A stretch of DNA of 64,000 bases from Edaphochlamys debaryana (lineage: Eukaryota; Chlorophyta; Chlorophyceae; Chlamydomonadales). The first letter of the stretch is position 1. Every line of letters starts with the position of its first letter. The stretch covers positions 546,743 through 610,742 of the forward strand of contig JAEHOE010000075.1 in assembly GCA_016858145.1 (NCBI GenBank), in the 5' to 3' direction. Below, in pieces: positions 24,089-34,394 of this stretch. A program made the position numbers and the translations under genes. The notes below the pieces were generated by a model. The model saw nothing but the letters and a program-made list of their open reading frames with translations. It ran no database searches and was not told where the DNA came from.

Positions 24089-24096
24089 CCCCGCCT
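24089..24096. repeat. Right target-site duplication of the hAT element
   Basis: CCCCGCCT directly abuts the right terminal repeat and is identical to 23505-23512. Confidence 0.88.
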
Positions 24097-24709
24097 CCTT
24101 GGCTGGGGCTTGTGGCCCGAACAAGCATAGCTGGCTGTCCGTCTTGCTGCCGTACGTGAGTCTGTGGAGGAGCCTGTGCGCAGTTTTGCGGCAGTGCTAA
24201 TGCGCTATGCCCATGCCAGCCCACTTACAATATCTTCATCCTTCCACCTTATATACCTCCTCCTTGCTCACGCCCCCCAAGCGGATTGCGATGAATATCC
24301 ATTTCCTCCAGACAAATCCCCATTTCCGCCTGCTTGGGGCCACCACAGCCTGAGGCTGCTCGCCTTGCTTCAAGTACTGGCTTTTGCAGCCACGCACGTC
24401 TACTGACATTGTCATAGTCTGCCACCCTGCTAGATTATCACGCTTCACAGCTTTCAACCTGCATGCCTACCCTACTTTATGCAGTAAACCACTGGAAACC
24501 GCGCACAGCTGACAGTGCGCAGCAACACGGACAACGCACCACACCAGCCAGGGAGCTCCGCGAGAGCCAGCCCTGAAGCCCCCAGGCCCCTTGGTGCGAT
24601 TTCCAGTTCATGGCAAGGGGTGGGTGCACATGTGTCCTTCCGCGGACAGTGCCAGCGAGCCACCCCCTCCCGCGACCCCATGCACGCTCATGGGCCTCAG
24701 GGCGCCGCC
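24097..24709. other. 3' flank of the EF-hand-like gene
   Basis: This is comparatively AT-rich for the window and has no exon-like frame. It is most likely the 3' UTR of the minus-strand gene ending at 24710. Confidence 0.5.
24225..24229 (-). terminator. Candidate TGTAA poly(A) signal for the EF-hand-like gene
   Basis: TTACA on the plus strand reads TGTAA on the minus strand, about 480 bases after the stop codon of the gene ending at 24710. Confidence 0.35.
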
Positions 24710-27700
24710 TCAGTACAGCGACCGCACCGCCGCAATGGTCTCCCGCAGCATGCTGGCCTCCAGCGCCCGGCTGCCCACGCACGAGCCGCCACCGCCGCCA
24801 CCGGCACCGGCACGCGCAGAGGAAGCGCGGGCGGTCGAGGCACGGGGCGCGGATACGGGCCGCGGGGCACCGGTCATGCGCGGCCCCGACGGCTGCGTGC
24901 GCATGGCCGCGAAGGCGGCTGCCGCGGGGCCCTTGAGCGAGGAGCCGGTGGCGGCGGCGGGGTCGACGGCGGCGGAGTAGAGCGGCGGGCCTTCCTGGTG
25001 GAGCTGCGGGGGGCAGCGGTGGACACAAGGGCGCAGGCCTGAGTTGCGATCGGCCTGCTGCATCAGCCCAGGCCACGGGAATACGAGACAGATCCCCGTC
25101 TACCTGAACGGCCTGTCTTGACAGCCACACGGCAACCCCTTCCTGGCCGCCCCCGCCCCCCCTTACCTGGCGGTACATGGCCGTGCTCCCCGCCCCGCTG
25201 CCCCCGAGGGCGGACGCGGGCCGCCCCCGGCTGCTGCCGCCCAGGCCCGAGCCCGTGCGCCCCAGGATGGCCGCCTCCTGGGCCGGGTCCACGCACACGC
25301 TGTTGGCGCCCGGCAGCGTGGATCGCAGGTGCCCGCGGCCCACCAGCCCCGCAGTGTGGTCGCCGCTGGGCTGGTAGGCGCGAGCCGCCTCGCCGGGGCC
25401 GCCCGGTCCCGCCATGTCCCCACCCCCCGCCGCCCCGACCGTGCTGCCCCCGAACCAGTAGGGTGTGGCCTTGAAGGGGAAGAAGGTGGTGTCGGCCGCC
25501 TCGCGGGGGGGCGTGCCGCCGCAGGACAGGGCGATGGCGGACGAGGGGCGCTTCTGGTAGGGGTCGGGGGGCGGCGCGGGGGGCCAGTTGGGGCCCGCGC
25601 CAGCGCCTGGCAGCACTCCGGGGTGCGGTGCTGAGGTGGCGTGGGGCGCCGGCGGCTGGGGTGCGGGTGGCGTCGGGTGGTGCGAGGCGTGGGGAGGAGT
25701 GGGGGGCCGCCACTCACGCTCAGGCGGCGGCGAGGGGGCGCTGCTGACGGCCCCATTGCCCCCTGCTGTCTGCCCCGGGCTGGCTCCTGCCCCGCCTCCG
25801 CCCAGATGGATCCGGGCCGTCACCGTGCTGGGGCCCGCCGGCTGCCGCTGCGGCTCTTGCTGGAGCTGCGGGGGCGTGTGCGGCCGGGCCTGCTGCTCCT
25901 GGTAGCCCGGTGCTGCCGCCTGCCCCTGCCCCTGCCCGCACCCCGCCATGCTCGAGAGCTCTGGTGCCCAGTTGACGCTGCGGCGCCCCGCCGAGGTGCT
26001 GCCCGGCCCATCCAGCAGCGACCGGCCGCCCTCGCCACCGCCATACTGCGCCTGCGCCGGCCCCGCTGGCCGGGCCGACTGCACGCGAGCGGTCCGAGGC
26101 GCGCTGCCGCTTCGGGCACCGACACCCACCCCCGGCCCCGCGGAGAAGGGCCTGGGGCGGGCAGCCGGGGGTGGAGCCGCGGGCGGTGGCTGCGGCGCCT
26201 GGGCCAGCAGGCTGCGCGCCAGGCCGCGGTACGACACCAGCCCGCTGCCGTCCGCCAGCCCCGCAGCCAGCGCCGCAGCGGTGGACGCACCCCCGTCGGG
26301 CCCCGAGGAGGCGGGCAGCACCCCGGTGGCCCTCAGCGCCGCAGCGAAGTCCGAGGGCGGCAGCTTGCCGCACACCTCCCGGTCCAACCGCCTGCAGGCG
26401 CCCCAGAACGCCTCCACCGCCTCGCGGCTGGGCCGCAGCCCCGCCACCAGCCGCGCAGCGTCCGCCCCCGCCGCGCGCTGCGCCTCGCTGGCCGCCCGCT
26501 TGATGCTGTGCCGCAGCGCGGGATCGGAGCGCGCGGGGCTGGGCCGCCCCACGGTGGCCGCGGGCAGCTCGGCGGCCGCCACGGCCCGGTCCGCGGGGGC
26601 CAGGCCCAGGGAGGCGGCCAGGGTGGCGGCCAGGCCCCCCCCGGGGATGTGCGTGGCGTAGGGGGGCCCCGAGGAGGAGGCGGAGCGCAGCAGCAGGGAG
26701 TGGGCGGCGGGCGGGGGGCCGCGAGGGGAGGCGCCAGAGGCAGGGCTGCCCCCGCCTTCGCCCTCAGCCCAGGTGCCGGTGGGACCAGCGGGCCCCGATG
26801 GGGCCGTGCTGGAGGGCTGCGGCGGCTCCACGGGCTGCCAGGAGAGGGGCGGGGGAAGGTAGGTGGTGGGGGCCGCCGTCTGCTGCTGCTGGGGCGAGTA
26901 GGGATGGGGGGCCTCCGCGGGGGGCACGTAGGTCTGCCGCGGCGCGTCCCCCGTCTGGTCGGGCGGGGCGTGGTAGAAGGCGCCGTAGTCCCTGCTGGTC
27001 CCGTAGTCCCGCGCGGTGCGGGCGCTGGCGGCCCTTCGGCGCGCTCCCGCCCCCCTGATGCCCCCCTCCCCGCCCCCTCCCGCGCCCGTGATGTCGCTCA
27101 CGTCCAGCCCAGGGTCGCGCAGGTTGCGGCCCACGTGCGCGCGAAAGGGCGGCTCCCAGTGCGGCCAGGCACCCTCGATGTCGGCGGTGGAGAAGTTGGT
27201 GTGCCGCGTGCCCAGGCGCGCAGGCCGCTCCACCACCGAGGCCACCGCCGTGATGTCGCTCACGTCTTGCCACGCGGAGGACCGCCCGGGGGAGGCGCCG
27301 GCCGCGGTGGGGGAAGCTGTGGTGGCTGGGGGCGCACCCCCGCCAGAGGTGGTGGCCGAGGGCGCCGAGGGCCCGGGAGGCGGCCGGCCCGACGGGCTGT
27401 TCCCGGCTGGTTGGGAGGAGGCTGCCATGGCTGCGGCTGTGGCTGCTGCGTTGGCGGTGTGCCCAGGCAAGATGTAGGTGGGGGCGCAGGGGTTGGTGTC
27501 GCGGGGGCGCTGTGGCACCTCGGCGGAGCGAGACTGGGGGATGGGGTGGGAGGGGTGCGTTGGTGGCATGGCATGGCTTTCTCCTACAGGTAACCCAAGG
27601 CTCTCCACCCCAGACCACCATGCAATCCTCAACTCCACGCCAGAGGGCCCCCCCTCAGGTGCATGCTCACCACGGCGCCCTCGATGTCCCGGCTCATGAG

Positions 27701-28022
27701 CGCGTAGCTGACTTTGTTAACGTCGTTGGACAGGAACTGCTTTGGGCGCTGAGCGGGGTCGTCCCAAACCTTGGCCAGCGACGCCTGTGTATGCTCGCCC
27801 TTGGCCAGGGGCCGGTGCTGCAGCACGGGCTTGCCCACGTCATCCTCTGGTGGAGGTGTGGGGAGAGGGCTGAGTCAAGTGATGCGAGGCGGACTCGTCG
27901 TCAGTAGTGCGTGCCTAGGGAGCGTGCCCCTGGGGGCACTTGCCCCTGCGTGCCCCGCGCGTCCTCGGAGGGACAGCCCCGTAGAGCCCTGTGATAGCAC
28001 CTAGCGCTCGTAGAAGGATCAT
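24710..28022 (-). CDS. Large disordered protein with DIEGA/DVSDIT motifs and an EF-hand-like segment
   Basis: A predicted 952-residue protein on the minus strand. Firm exons: 27846-27671, 27533-25167 (789 codons), 25003-24710. A candidate first exon, 28022-28001 (MILLRAL), has the right phase and a GT donor but is uncertain. Exon 2 reads DDVGKPVLQHRPLAKGEH and ends DIEGAV. DIEGA recurs near residue 184, and DVSDIT occurs near 156 and 210. To me this short-motif style recalls axonemal and other ciliary proteins, but I cannot name a homologue. Residues about 430-495 (EAFWGACRRLDREVCGKLPP..DFAAAL) look like a degenerate EF-hand pair without clear calcium ligands. The rest is Pro/Ala/Gly-rich, with a well-formed TFFPFKATPYWFGGST patch near 747 and a final helix ending AAVRSLY. 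Function unproven. Confidence 0.72.
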
Positions 28023-28843
28023 CCCAGTCGTTTCGACCAAACGTCGGGGACCCGCGGCCCCGCGGCCCGCAGTGCGGCAAGCCCTCACCGCGTTGGGCGT
28101 AGTAGCTGGTAGTGGGTATAAATGCCGACTGTGGTCTTTGAGGCCGGACACGGCGGTCCGGAGCCCTGCACGAGGCGGCCGGAGAGAACCATGCGTGTTA
28201 AGCCCGCACTCAACGAAGCACTTAGCCCAAGGTCCCTGAGTTCAGGTGCGCATTATGATAAGAGGTCGCTGTCGCTGGATATAAGTATGTGAAGCTCCAG
28301 CGCTGGCGCGGGCGCCATCGAGCTAGTAACGCGCCCCAGCCGAGCCTCACCCGCTCGTGTCCTGCTGCGAAAGGCTATGATTGAACACGTACTCCATTTC
28401 TGAGAGCGCCTCGTGTCGCCCCTAAATAAAACGGTCAGCCGCGCGAGCTCGCCATTCGCGGTTCGCGACAAGACATGGATGCAAAGGTGTAAGGATCAGG
28501 ACGTTTAAGTTTTGTGAGTGCTGGAACGTTGGCGGGCTGCCTCGGCGGAAAACCCCGGCAATCCGGCCAGCCCCCATCTTGCAGCACGTCAAAGGCCCTG
28601 GACGCCCCGTCCGCTGCAGCCGCCATTGGTCGCTTTCGTATAGGAACACTTGCCTGGGCCTAGGGCTCCGTTCGTGCGCTGGCTTCCAGCTGCGGTCGCC
28701 TCAAGCCCAGGCCCAGCGCGGTCCCGGCCAGCGGATTGCCGTAGCGCGTCCTTACTTCATCACAACATTGTATCCAGGGCGTCGGAGCAAACTCGTGGAC
28801 GTGTCTTAAACAACCCTCGCGACTTTCGGAAGCAACCGCGGAC
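28023..28843. promoter_or_regulatory. Shared upstream region of two divergent genes
   Basis: About 820 bp separate the candidate start of the minus-strand EF-hand-like gene from the ATG of the F-box gene. Both promoters must lie here if the first exon is placed correctly. I see no convincing TATA box; the only strong base bias is a GC-rich block at 28045-28085. Confidence 0.4.
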
Positions 28844-31800
28844 ATGGACTTGCAACTCGAGCAACCCCGCGTTCCCTGGGATCAGCTGCCCTGGGACGTG
28901 TTCAGACGCATCGTGTATGCGGCATCGCGCCTGTCTCCGCTGCCCTCGACGCCAGCAAGCGCTGGGGACCCTCCACCCGCCAGCTCACCAACGTCAGCCC
29001 CCCCGGGCGGCCCGCCCGGGCAGCCCCCCTGGGCGAGCGGCCACGACGATTGCGAGGTGGCGGATGAGGAGCGGTTCGTGGCCGTCGTCAAGACGCTGCG
29101 CCTGGTGTCCACCGCGTGGAGGGACGCGGCTGCAGCCTCTGTGGGCCGCCTGCGCCTGAGCGCCCTGGCCCCGCCCCTGCGTCCCGAGCGGCCCCTGGCC
29201 CAGGCCTTCCCCGGCCTCACCTGGCTGGACCTCTCCGCCTGCCGCCCCGGACTGAGGGACGCGGACGTGGAGAGCCTCCTGGCAGCGGCGGGGGCGGGCG
29301 GCGCGCGGCTCCGGCTGCAGCGCCTGAGCCTGGCGGGAGCAAAGCTGAGCGCCGAGGGTGAGCAGGGGGGAGTGGGAGGGTAGCGATCTGGCGCAGGCCC
29401 CCAAGGACTGGGCCCTATGCCTCCAGCCGGCTGTCCTGATCCTCCTGACTGCATTTGTTTAGGGCCCCGCTCACAGCAACACTGAACCCGACCCAATAAC
29501 CTGTGGGACCCTCCCGCGCCCCCCCGGCACCCCCCTTCCCTGCAGGCATCGCAGCGCTGTCGGGCCTGGCGGGCCTCGCGGAGCTGGAGCTGCACGGCGC
29601 CAAGGTGCCGTACGTCCTGGGCCACCTGCTGGCCGCACTGCCGGGGCTGCGCAGGGCCACGCTCAAGGCCTGCGCCACGCCCCTGCTGCCCCCAGCGCCG
29701 CCGCCGCCGCCGCCGCCCCTGCCCCCTCTGCCGCCCCTGCCCAGTCTGCCGGGTGCGGGCCTTCCTCGCCGCAGTCCCGCCCCGAAGGAGCCGGGGCCGG
29801 CTGCCAGGACTGCTCAGCCTCCGCCGCCTCCAGGCCCGCCGCCGCCGCCGGCGTTCCTGGCGGCACACGCAGCTCCGCGTGTCCGCGCTCCGCCGCCGCC
29901 ACCGCCTGGCCCTCCACCACCCCCGCCCTCTGCCGGCGCGGCGGCGACTGTTGGCCAGCAGAAACCCTGGCAGCAGCAGCCCGGGTCCTATGCGCCCCCG
30001 CCACCCCCGCCGGGGCCGCCGCCACCGCCCGCCTTCCGCTTCGCCGCGGCCGCCGGTTCCTCTTCTCACATGCCCCCACCCCCGCCTCCGCCGGGGCCGC
30101 CGCCACCGCCCGCCTTCCGCTTTGCAACCCCCGCCGGGCCCTCTTCTCACATGCCCCCACCCCCGCCTCCGCCGGGGCCGCCGCCGCCGCCCGCCTTCCG
30201 CTTCGCCACTCCCGCGGGGCCCTCTTTGCACATGCCCCCACCTCCGCCTCCGCCGGGGCCGCCGCCGTCGCCCGCCTTCCGCTTCGCCCCCGCGGTGATC
30301 CCATCTCACAGGCTCCCGCCTCCGCCGCCGCCCGGACCGCCGCCGCCGCCGGTCTTCCGGTCCGCTCCCCTCTTCCCCACCGCCACCCAGCTGAGGGTAG
30401 GGCTCGCCGTCCTGCATGGCGCGGCAGGGGCGGCCGCGCCTCCTGCGAATCCTGGCAGTGAAGCGGGTCCTTCCGCGCCCACATATGCTGCTGCCGGCTC
30501 GTCCGCGGGCGCGGGCCCGTCCTCCGCGCCCCCGCCTGCCCCCGCGGGCGCCCCGCATGTCGAGTCCTCGCTGTCCCCCGCGGAGGCGGCTGCACGACTG
30601 GCGCTGGCCCTGCTCGGGGGAGACGGGGCGCCCGCGGACGAGGAGAGCGGAGGGGAGGGGGGCAACGCAGCACTTGCAGCCGCCACCTCTGCTGCTACGC
30701 CCACGGGGTCTGCGCCCATGCCCGCGACGCCTCGACCCGTGGCGCTGGCCTCGTCCTCCTCCTCTGCGCCCGCCTCGCCCCCTGGGACCGGCTCCCCGCC
30801 CAGCTCCGGCTCCACCTCCCCCGGGGGCAGCTCCCCGCACGCGCCCCCGTCCCACTGGCGGGCCGCAGCCGCGGGGCTGGCCTCGCTGGTGCTGGAGGAG
30901 CTGCGGGGGCCCTGGGCCGTGGGGCTGGGGGCGCTGGGGGGCCTGGAGGAGCTGGTGGCGAGGGACTGCAGCCGCCTGCGCCCGCCGCGGCCCTTCACGG
31001 AGCTGGTGGGGAGAGGGGGGGAGGGGGGTATAGGTGGGGAGAGGGGGGTCAGGCGCTACGGGCCACTGGAGGGAAGGCATAGGCCAGGGTGGTAGGGAAC
31101 AGGGAGGGCCGTGAGGCGATTCCCCATCGAGCTCTCAGCGCCCTCCTTACATGACCGCCCTCCCCCACCGCCCTTCCTGCTCTCCCCGCCCCGCCCTCCC
31201 CTCCCCTGCCCCAGGCCGGCTCGCTGCCCGGGCTGCGGCGCCTGGCGCTGCTGGGCGCCTGCGGGGCGCTGCCGCCCGGGGACCTGGCGGGGGGGCTGGG
31301 GCGGCTGGGGGCGCTGCAGGCGCTGGCGGTGGAGGGGCCGCCGGGGAGCAGGCTGGTGAGCGGGTATGGGGGTCGGCAAGGGTGAAGGGGGAAGAGTATG
31401 TAAACGGACGTGTAACGGTATGAGCCTGGGACGGCTCAAGTCGCTCTGGGCTGCGGCTCTGGGGCTGGTACGCGGAAAGGCGCGGGCGCGCCTGGTCGGG
31501 ACTGGGGACCATGGAATCCAGCCCGACCCCCACACTTTGCGACTGCTCCCCCTTCCCACCCCCCTTCCCGCCCCAGGACCTGGACTCGCTGTTACCCGCG
31601 CTGCCCCCCCTGGCACCCACCCTGCGCTGCCTCAGCCTGCGCGGGCCGGGGTGGACGCCCGCCGGCCTGCGCGCCCTCTCTGCCCTCACCGGCCTCACAC
31701 GCCTGGCGCTGGGGGAGGCGGCTGCGGGGCGGGAGGCGGCGGTCGGCATCGGGGGCGTGCTCGGGCTGGGAGCCGGGGGAGGGGGCGGCGGCCGGCCGGC

Positions 31801-33714
31801 ATCGCTCGCCACTGATGCCGGTGAGGCGGGCGGCGCGGGGTGTTCCCATGAGCACACCTTGGTGCGCTCGCGCCCGTGCCACCTGCGCTCGTCAGCGCCC
31901 TGTCTGCCTGCATCGAGCCCCGTCTCCCGCCCTTCCTCCCTACCCTGCCGGCCCCGTCGCAGGCTTCCAGGCGGCCGCCTCGCTGTTCCCTCGCCTGGTC
32001 TCTCTGGCGCTGGGGCCCCCCGCCAGCGATAGCGTCACGGAGGAGGGTGTGGGGGCGCTGGCTGCCCGGCTGGGCGCCCTCACGCGCCTGGACCTGAGCG
32101 GCTGCAGCCGCCTGCGCAACGAGCGGCTGGGGGGCCTGCTGGGTCCGCGGCTGGGGGCGCTGCGGGCGCTGGACCTCAGCAACTGCCTGGCGCTGAGGGT
32201 GCGAGGGGGCCGGGGGTGGGGGAGGGGGCTGAGGTCGGGGGGAAGGGGGGGGGGTTCCTGAGGCCTGTGAGGGCGGACGGAGAGGGGCTAGTTTGGCGCA
32301 GAAGTTGGGTGGATTGCATCGCGCGGATTGCATCGCGCGGAATGTGCGGTCGCATGAAGTGGCAGGGCCCGAGGGGCAGGCCCAGGGTAACCGACTGGCC
32401 GCACACCGCCGCCTGCCCCTGGCCCCGCTGCCCGCGCAGGACTCGGGCCTGGCTGCCCTGTCCTCGCTGTCCGCCCTCACCAGCCTGCGGCTCCGGGGCT
32501 GCTGGAAGGTGGGTGAGGAGGGGGGGCAATCGAGTATCACGCACAGCTTACCTTGGCCGTCTTCATTCGCTCAATCGGTGGCTTTCCCCCTCCCTTGCCT
32601 CAGGTCAGCGGCGAGGGCCTGGCCCCCCTGCGCCCGCCCCTGCTGCGCCTGCGCTGTCTGGACCTGTCGGACTGCCGCGTCACGGACACCGGCCTGCAGG
32701 CGGTGGGGGCGCTCACCGCCCTCACGCGCCTGCACCTGGCCCGGTCCTGGGCCGTGACGGCTCGGGGCCTGGGGCACCTGGCGGGGCTGCGGGCGCTGGC
32801 GGTGCTGGAGCTGGCCTCCACCAACACCGACAACACCGGGGTGGCGGGGGTGAGCGGGGTGCGGGGGCGAGCGGCGGGGCACGGAATGGACAGGCAGCCG
32901 TTCGGGTGCGCAGCTGACCTCATGTTGACGTGGTTGCGCCATACGCGCGGCTGGACCAGGCCTGGCTGACTGCCCGCCCGCCCGCACCCCCTCTCCCCCC
33001 TCCCAGCTGGTGCCCGGCCTGGGCCGCTCCCTGACGGACCTGGACCTGTCCGCATCGCTGCTCAACGCGCACGGCCTGCGGGCGCTGGCGCAGGGGCTGC
33101 CGCGGCTGAGGCGCCTCAAGCTCAACAAGTGCGCGGGTGAGAGCCCGCGGGGCGCATCGCCGTGCTGGCCCCTGCCCGGCCCCACCCCCGGGCCCTGCCG
33201 CAGAGGAACACCCAGCTCGGACACTTCTTGGCGTTCCCCGCCCCACCGCTGCGCCCCCCGTCCTGCGCCCTCCCTCAGGCCTGGACGACACGGGCCTCGC
33301 CCACCTGGGCCGCCTGTCCTGCCTGCGCCGCCTGCACCTGCGCCACTGCCGCGGCGTCAGCGACGGGGCGGTGGCGGCGCTGGCGCCCCGGCTGCCCCGC
33401 CTGCAGCACCTGGCGCTGGACGGCTGCTGGGGCGTGGGGCTGAGCACCATGGACAGGTGGGGGGGCGGAGGACGGCTGGGGCATAAGCTCGTGGTCCTCG
33501 TGGTCCGGGACCTGCAAGCTTCGGCCCTGGTCTCCCCCAGCGTCAGGCCAGAGTCGGGCGAATCCCTGACGATGGTGTCGTGACCTCACCCGCGTCTCCC
33601 TGCAGGCTGTACGGCAATCCTGCTGCCGAGTGGCGGCGAGCGGGTGACGTGGCGGCGGCAGCTGAGGCGGTGGCGTGGACGGTGTACGGGGCCGGCGAGG
33701 GAGAGGAGTGGTGA
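28844..33714 (+). CDS. F-box/leucine-rich repeat protein with a long proline-rich insert
   Basis: A predicted 1108-residue protein from ten exons: 28844-29357, 29546-31005, 31215-31355, 31577-31820, 31963-32198, 32440-32508, 32604-32849, 33007-33136, 33279-33456, 33606-33714. The N-terminus (VPWDQLPWDVFRRIVYAASR, then LRLVSTAWRDAAAASV after a spacer of about 50 residues) fits an F-box, the part that joins Skp1 in SCF ubiquitin ligases. Two leucine-rich segments follow. Residues about 220-447 are then proline-rich, with five 27-residue units, and low complexity continues to about 610. The C-terminal half holds tandem cysteine-containing LRRs of the AMN1 type (LTRLDLSGCSRLRNERLGGL, LRCLDLSDCRVTDTGLQAVG), the likely substrate-binding surface. 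A formin-like proline tract between F-box and LRRs is unusual. The substrate is unknown. Confidence 0.85.
29985..30370 (+). repeat. 81-bp coding tandem repeat (proline-rich units)
   Basis: About five units of 81 bp (27 codons) each encode [18 protein letters not shown] followed by a variable 9-residue spacer (TPAGPSSHM, TPAGPSLHM and similar). The period is a multiple of three, so copy-number change keeps the F-box gene in frame. Poly-Pro runs of this kind bind SH3, WW or profilin-type partners in other proteins. Confidence 0.9.
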
Positions 33715-34394
33715 GGGGAGCGGGCGTGAATTCCCGGTGGATGGGTCAGTGAAGCGGCACTGCAGAGCATTTCAGGGGGAGTGGGGGGGGAGGGCGAGGG
33801 AGGTCGGGAAGAGACTGTGTCGCGTCCGGCTGCCGAAGCGCTGCAGTCAGTGGCCTGATGTCTTGAGGCAGGTGTAGTGGGGCGAAGCCGCCCTACCTCC
33901 ACCTGCGTGGTGATGGACTGATGGCAGCTTGTCCTTGCTGTGGGCAAGAACGTGGACTGAGGCGTGTCACGCAGATAAGTTGATCGACCAGGTGGCCTGT
34001 AGAGGCATAGCTGGTGTCGCCAGTGATGTGTAGAGGAGGATATCGGCATCCGCGTCAGTCGAGTGGCGCGGTCTGGTCGGACTGCGTGCGACCGGCGGGC
34101 CCGGGGAAGGTGCCAGGCCCCATCGGGGGGCACGGGGGTTGTGAGTTGCGGCGTAGTAGGCTGGGCAGTGCTCCGGTATCTTTAATTGGCAGTGCAAAGA
34201 GGCATTACTGTAGTTCACTGGCGCACAAGCTGGCTACACTTCGCTGCCACTCGCAGTTTTTGAGCGACAGTTGCTCTGCGCCAAGCCGCACGACGCGCTC
34301 CTCAAGTTTCCTGCTGTAAACGACCTCTGATTGCAGCTCAGACTCGGCCACGCGCTATATTCGTCTCAGGTCTGAGACTCTAGTCGCGGGCACG
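33715..34394. other. Intergenic, F-box gene to plastid-protein gene
   Basis: A 680-bp spacer between two genes in the same direction. It should include the 3' UTR of the F-box gene and, in its last 70 bases, the start region of the next gene. I see no gene or repeat in it. Confidence 0.5.
34315..34319 (+). terminator. Candidate TGTAA poly(A) signal for the F-box gene
   Basis: TGTAA lies about 600 bases after the F-box gene stop codon and 76 bases before the next ATG, in a short AT-richer pocket. Confidence 0.35.

Noticed and set aside
25641..27593. 650-codon plus-strand frame opposite the EF-hand-like gene
   Set aside because: Arg/Gly/Pro-rich shadow of a GC-rich coding exon, with no domain and no splice logic.
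24477..27638. One uninterrupted 1053-codon minus-strand protein
   Set aside because: The frame runs through an intron at 25166-25004 and begins upstream of an acceptor at 27534. The last part is in the wrong frame compared with the exon ending AAVRSLY.
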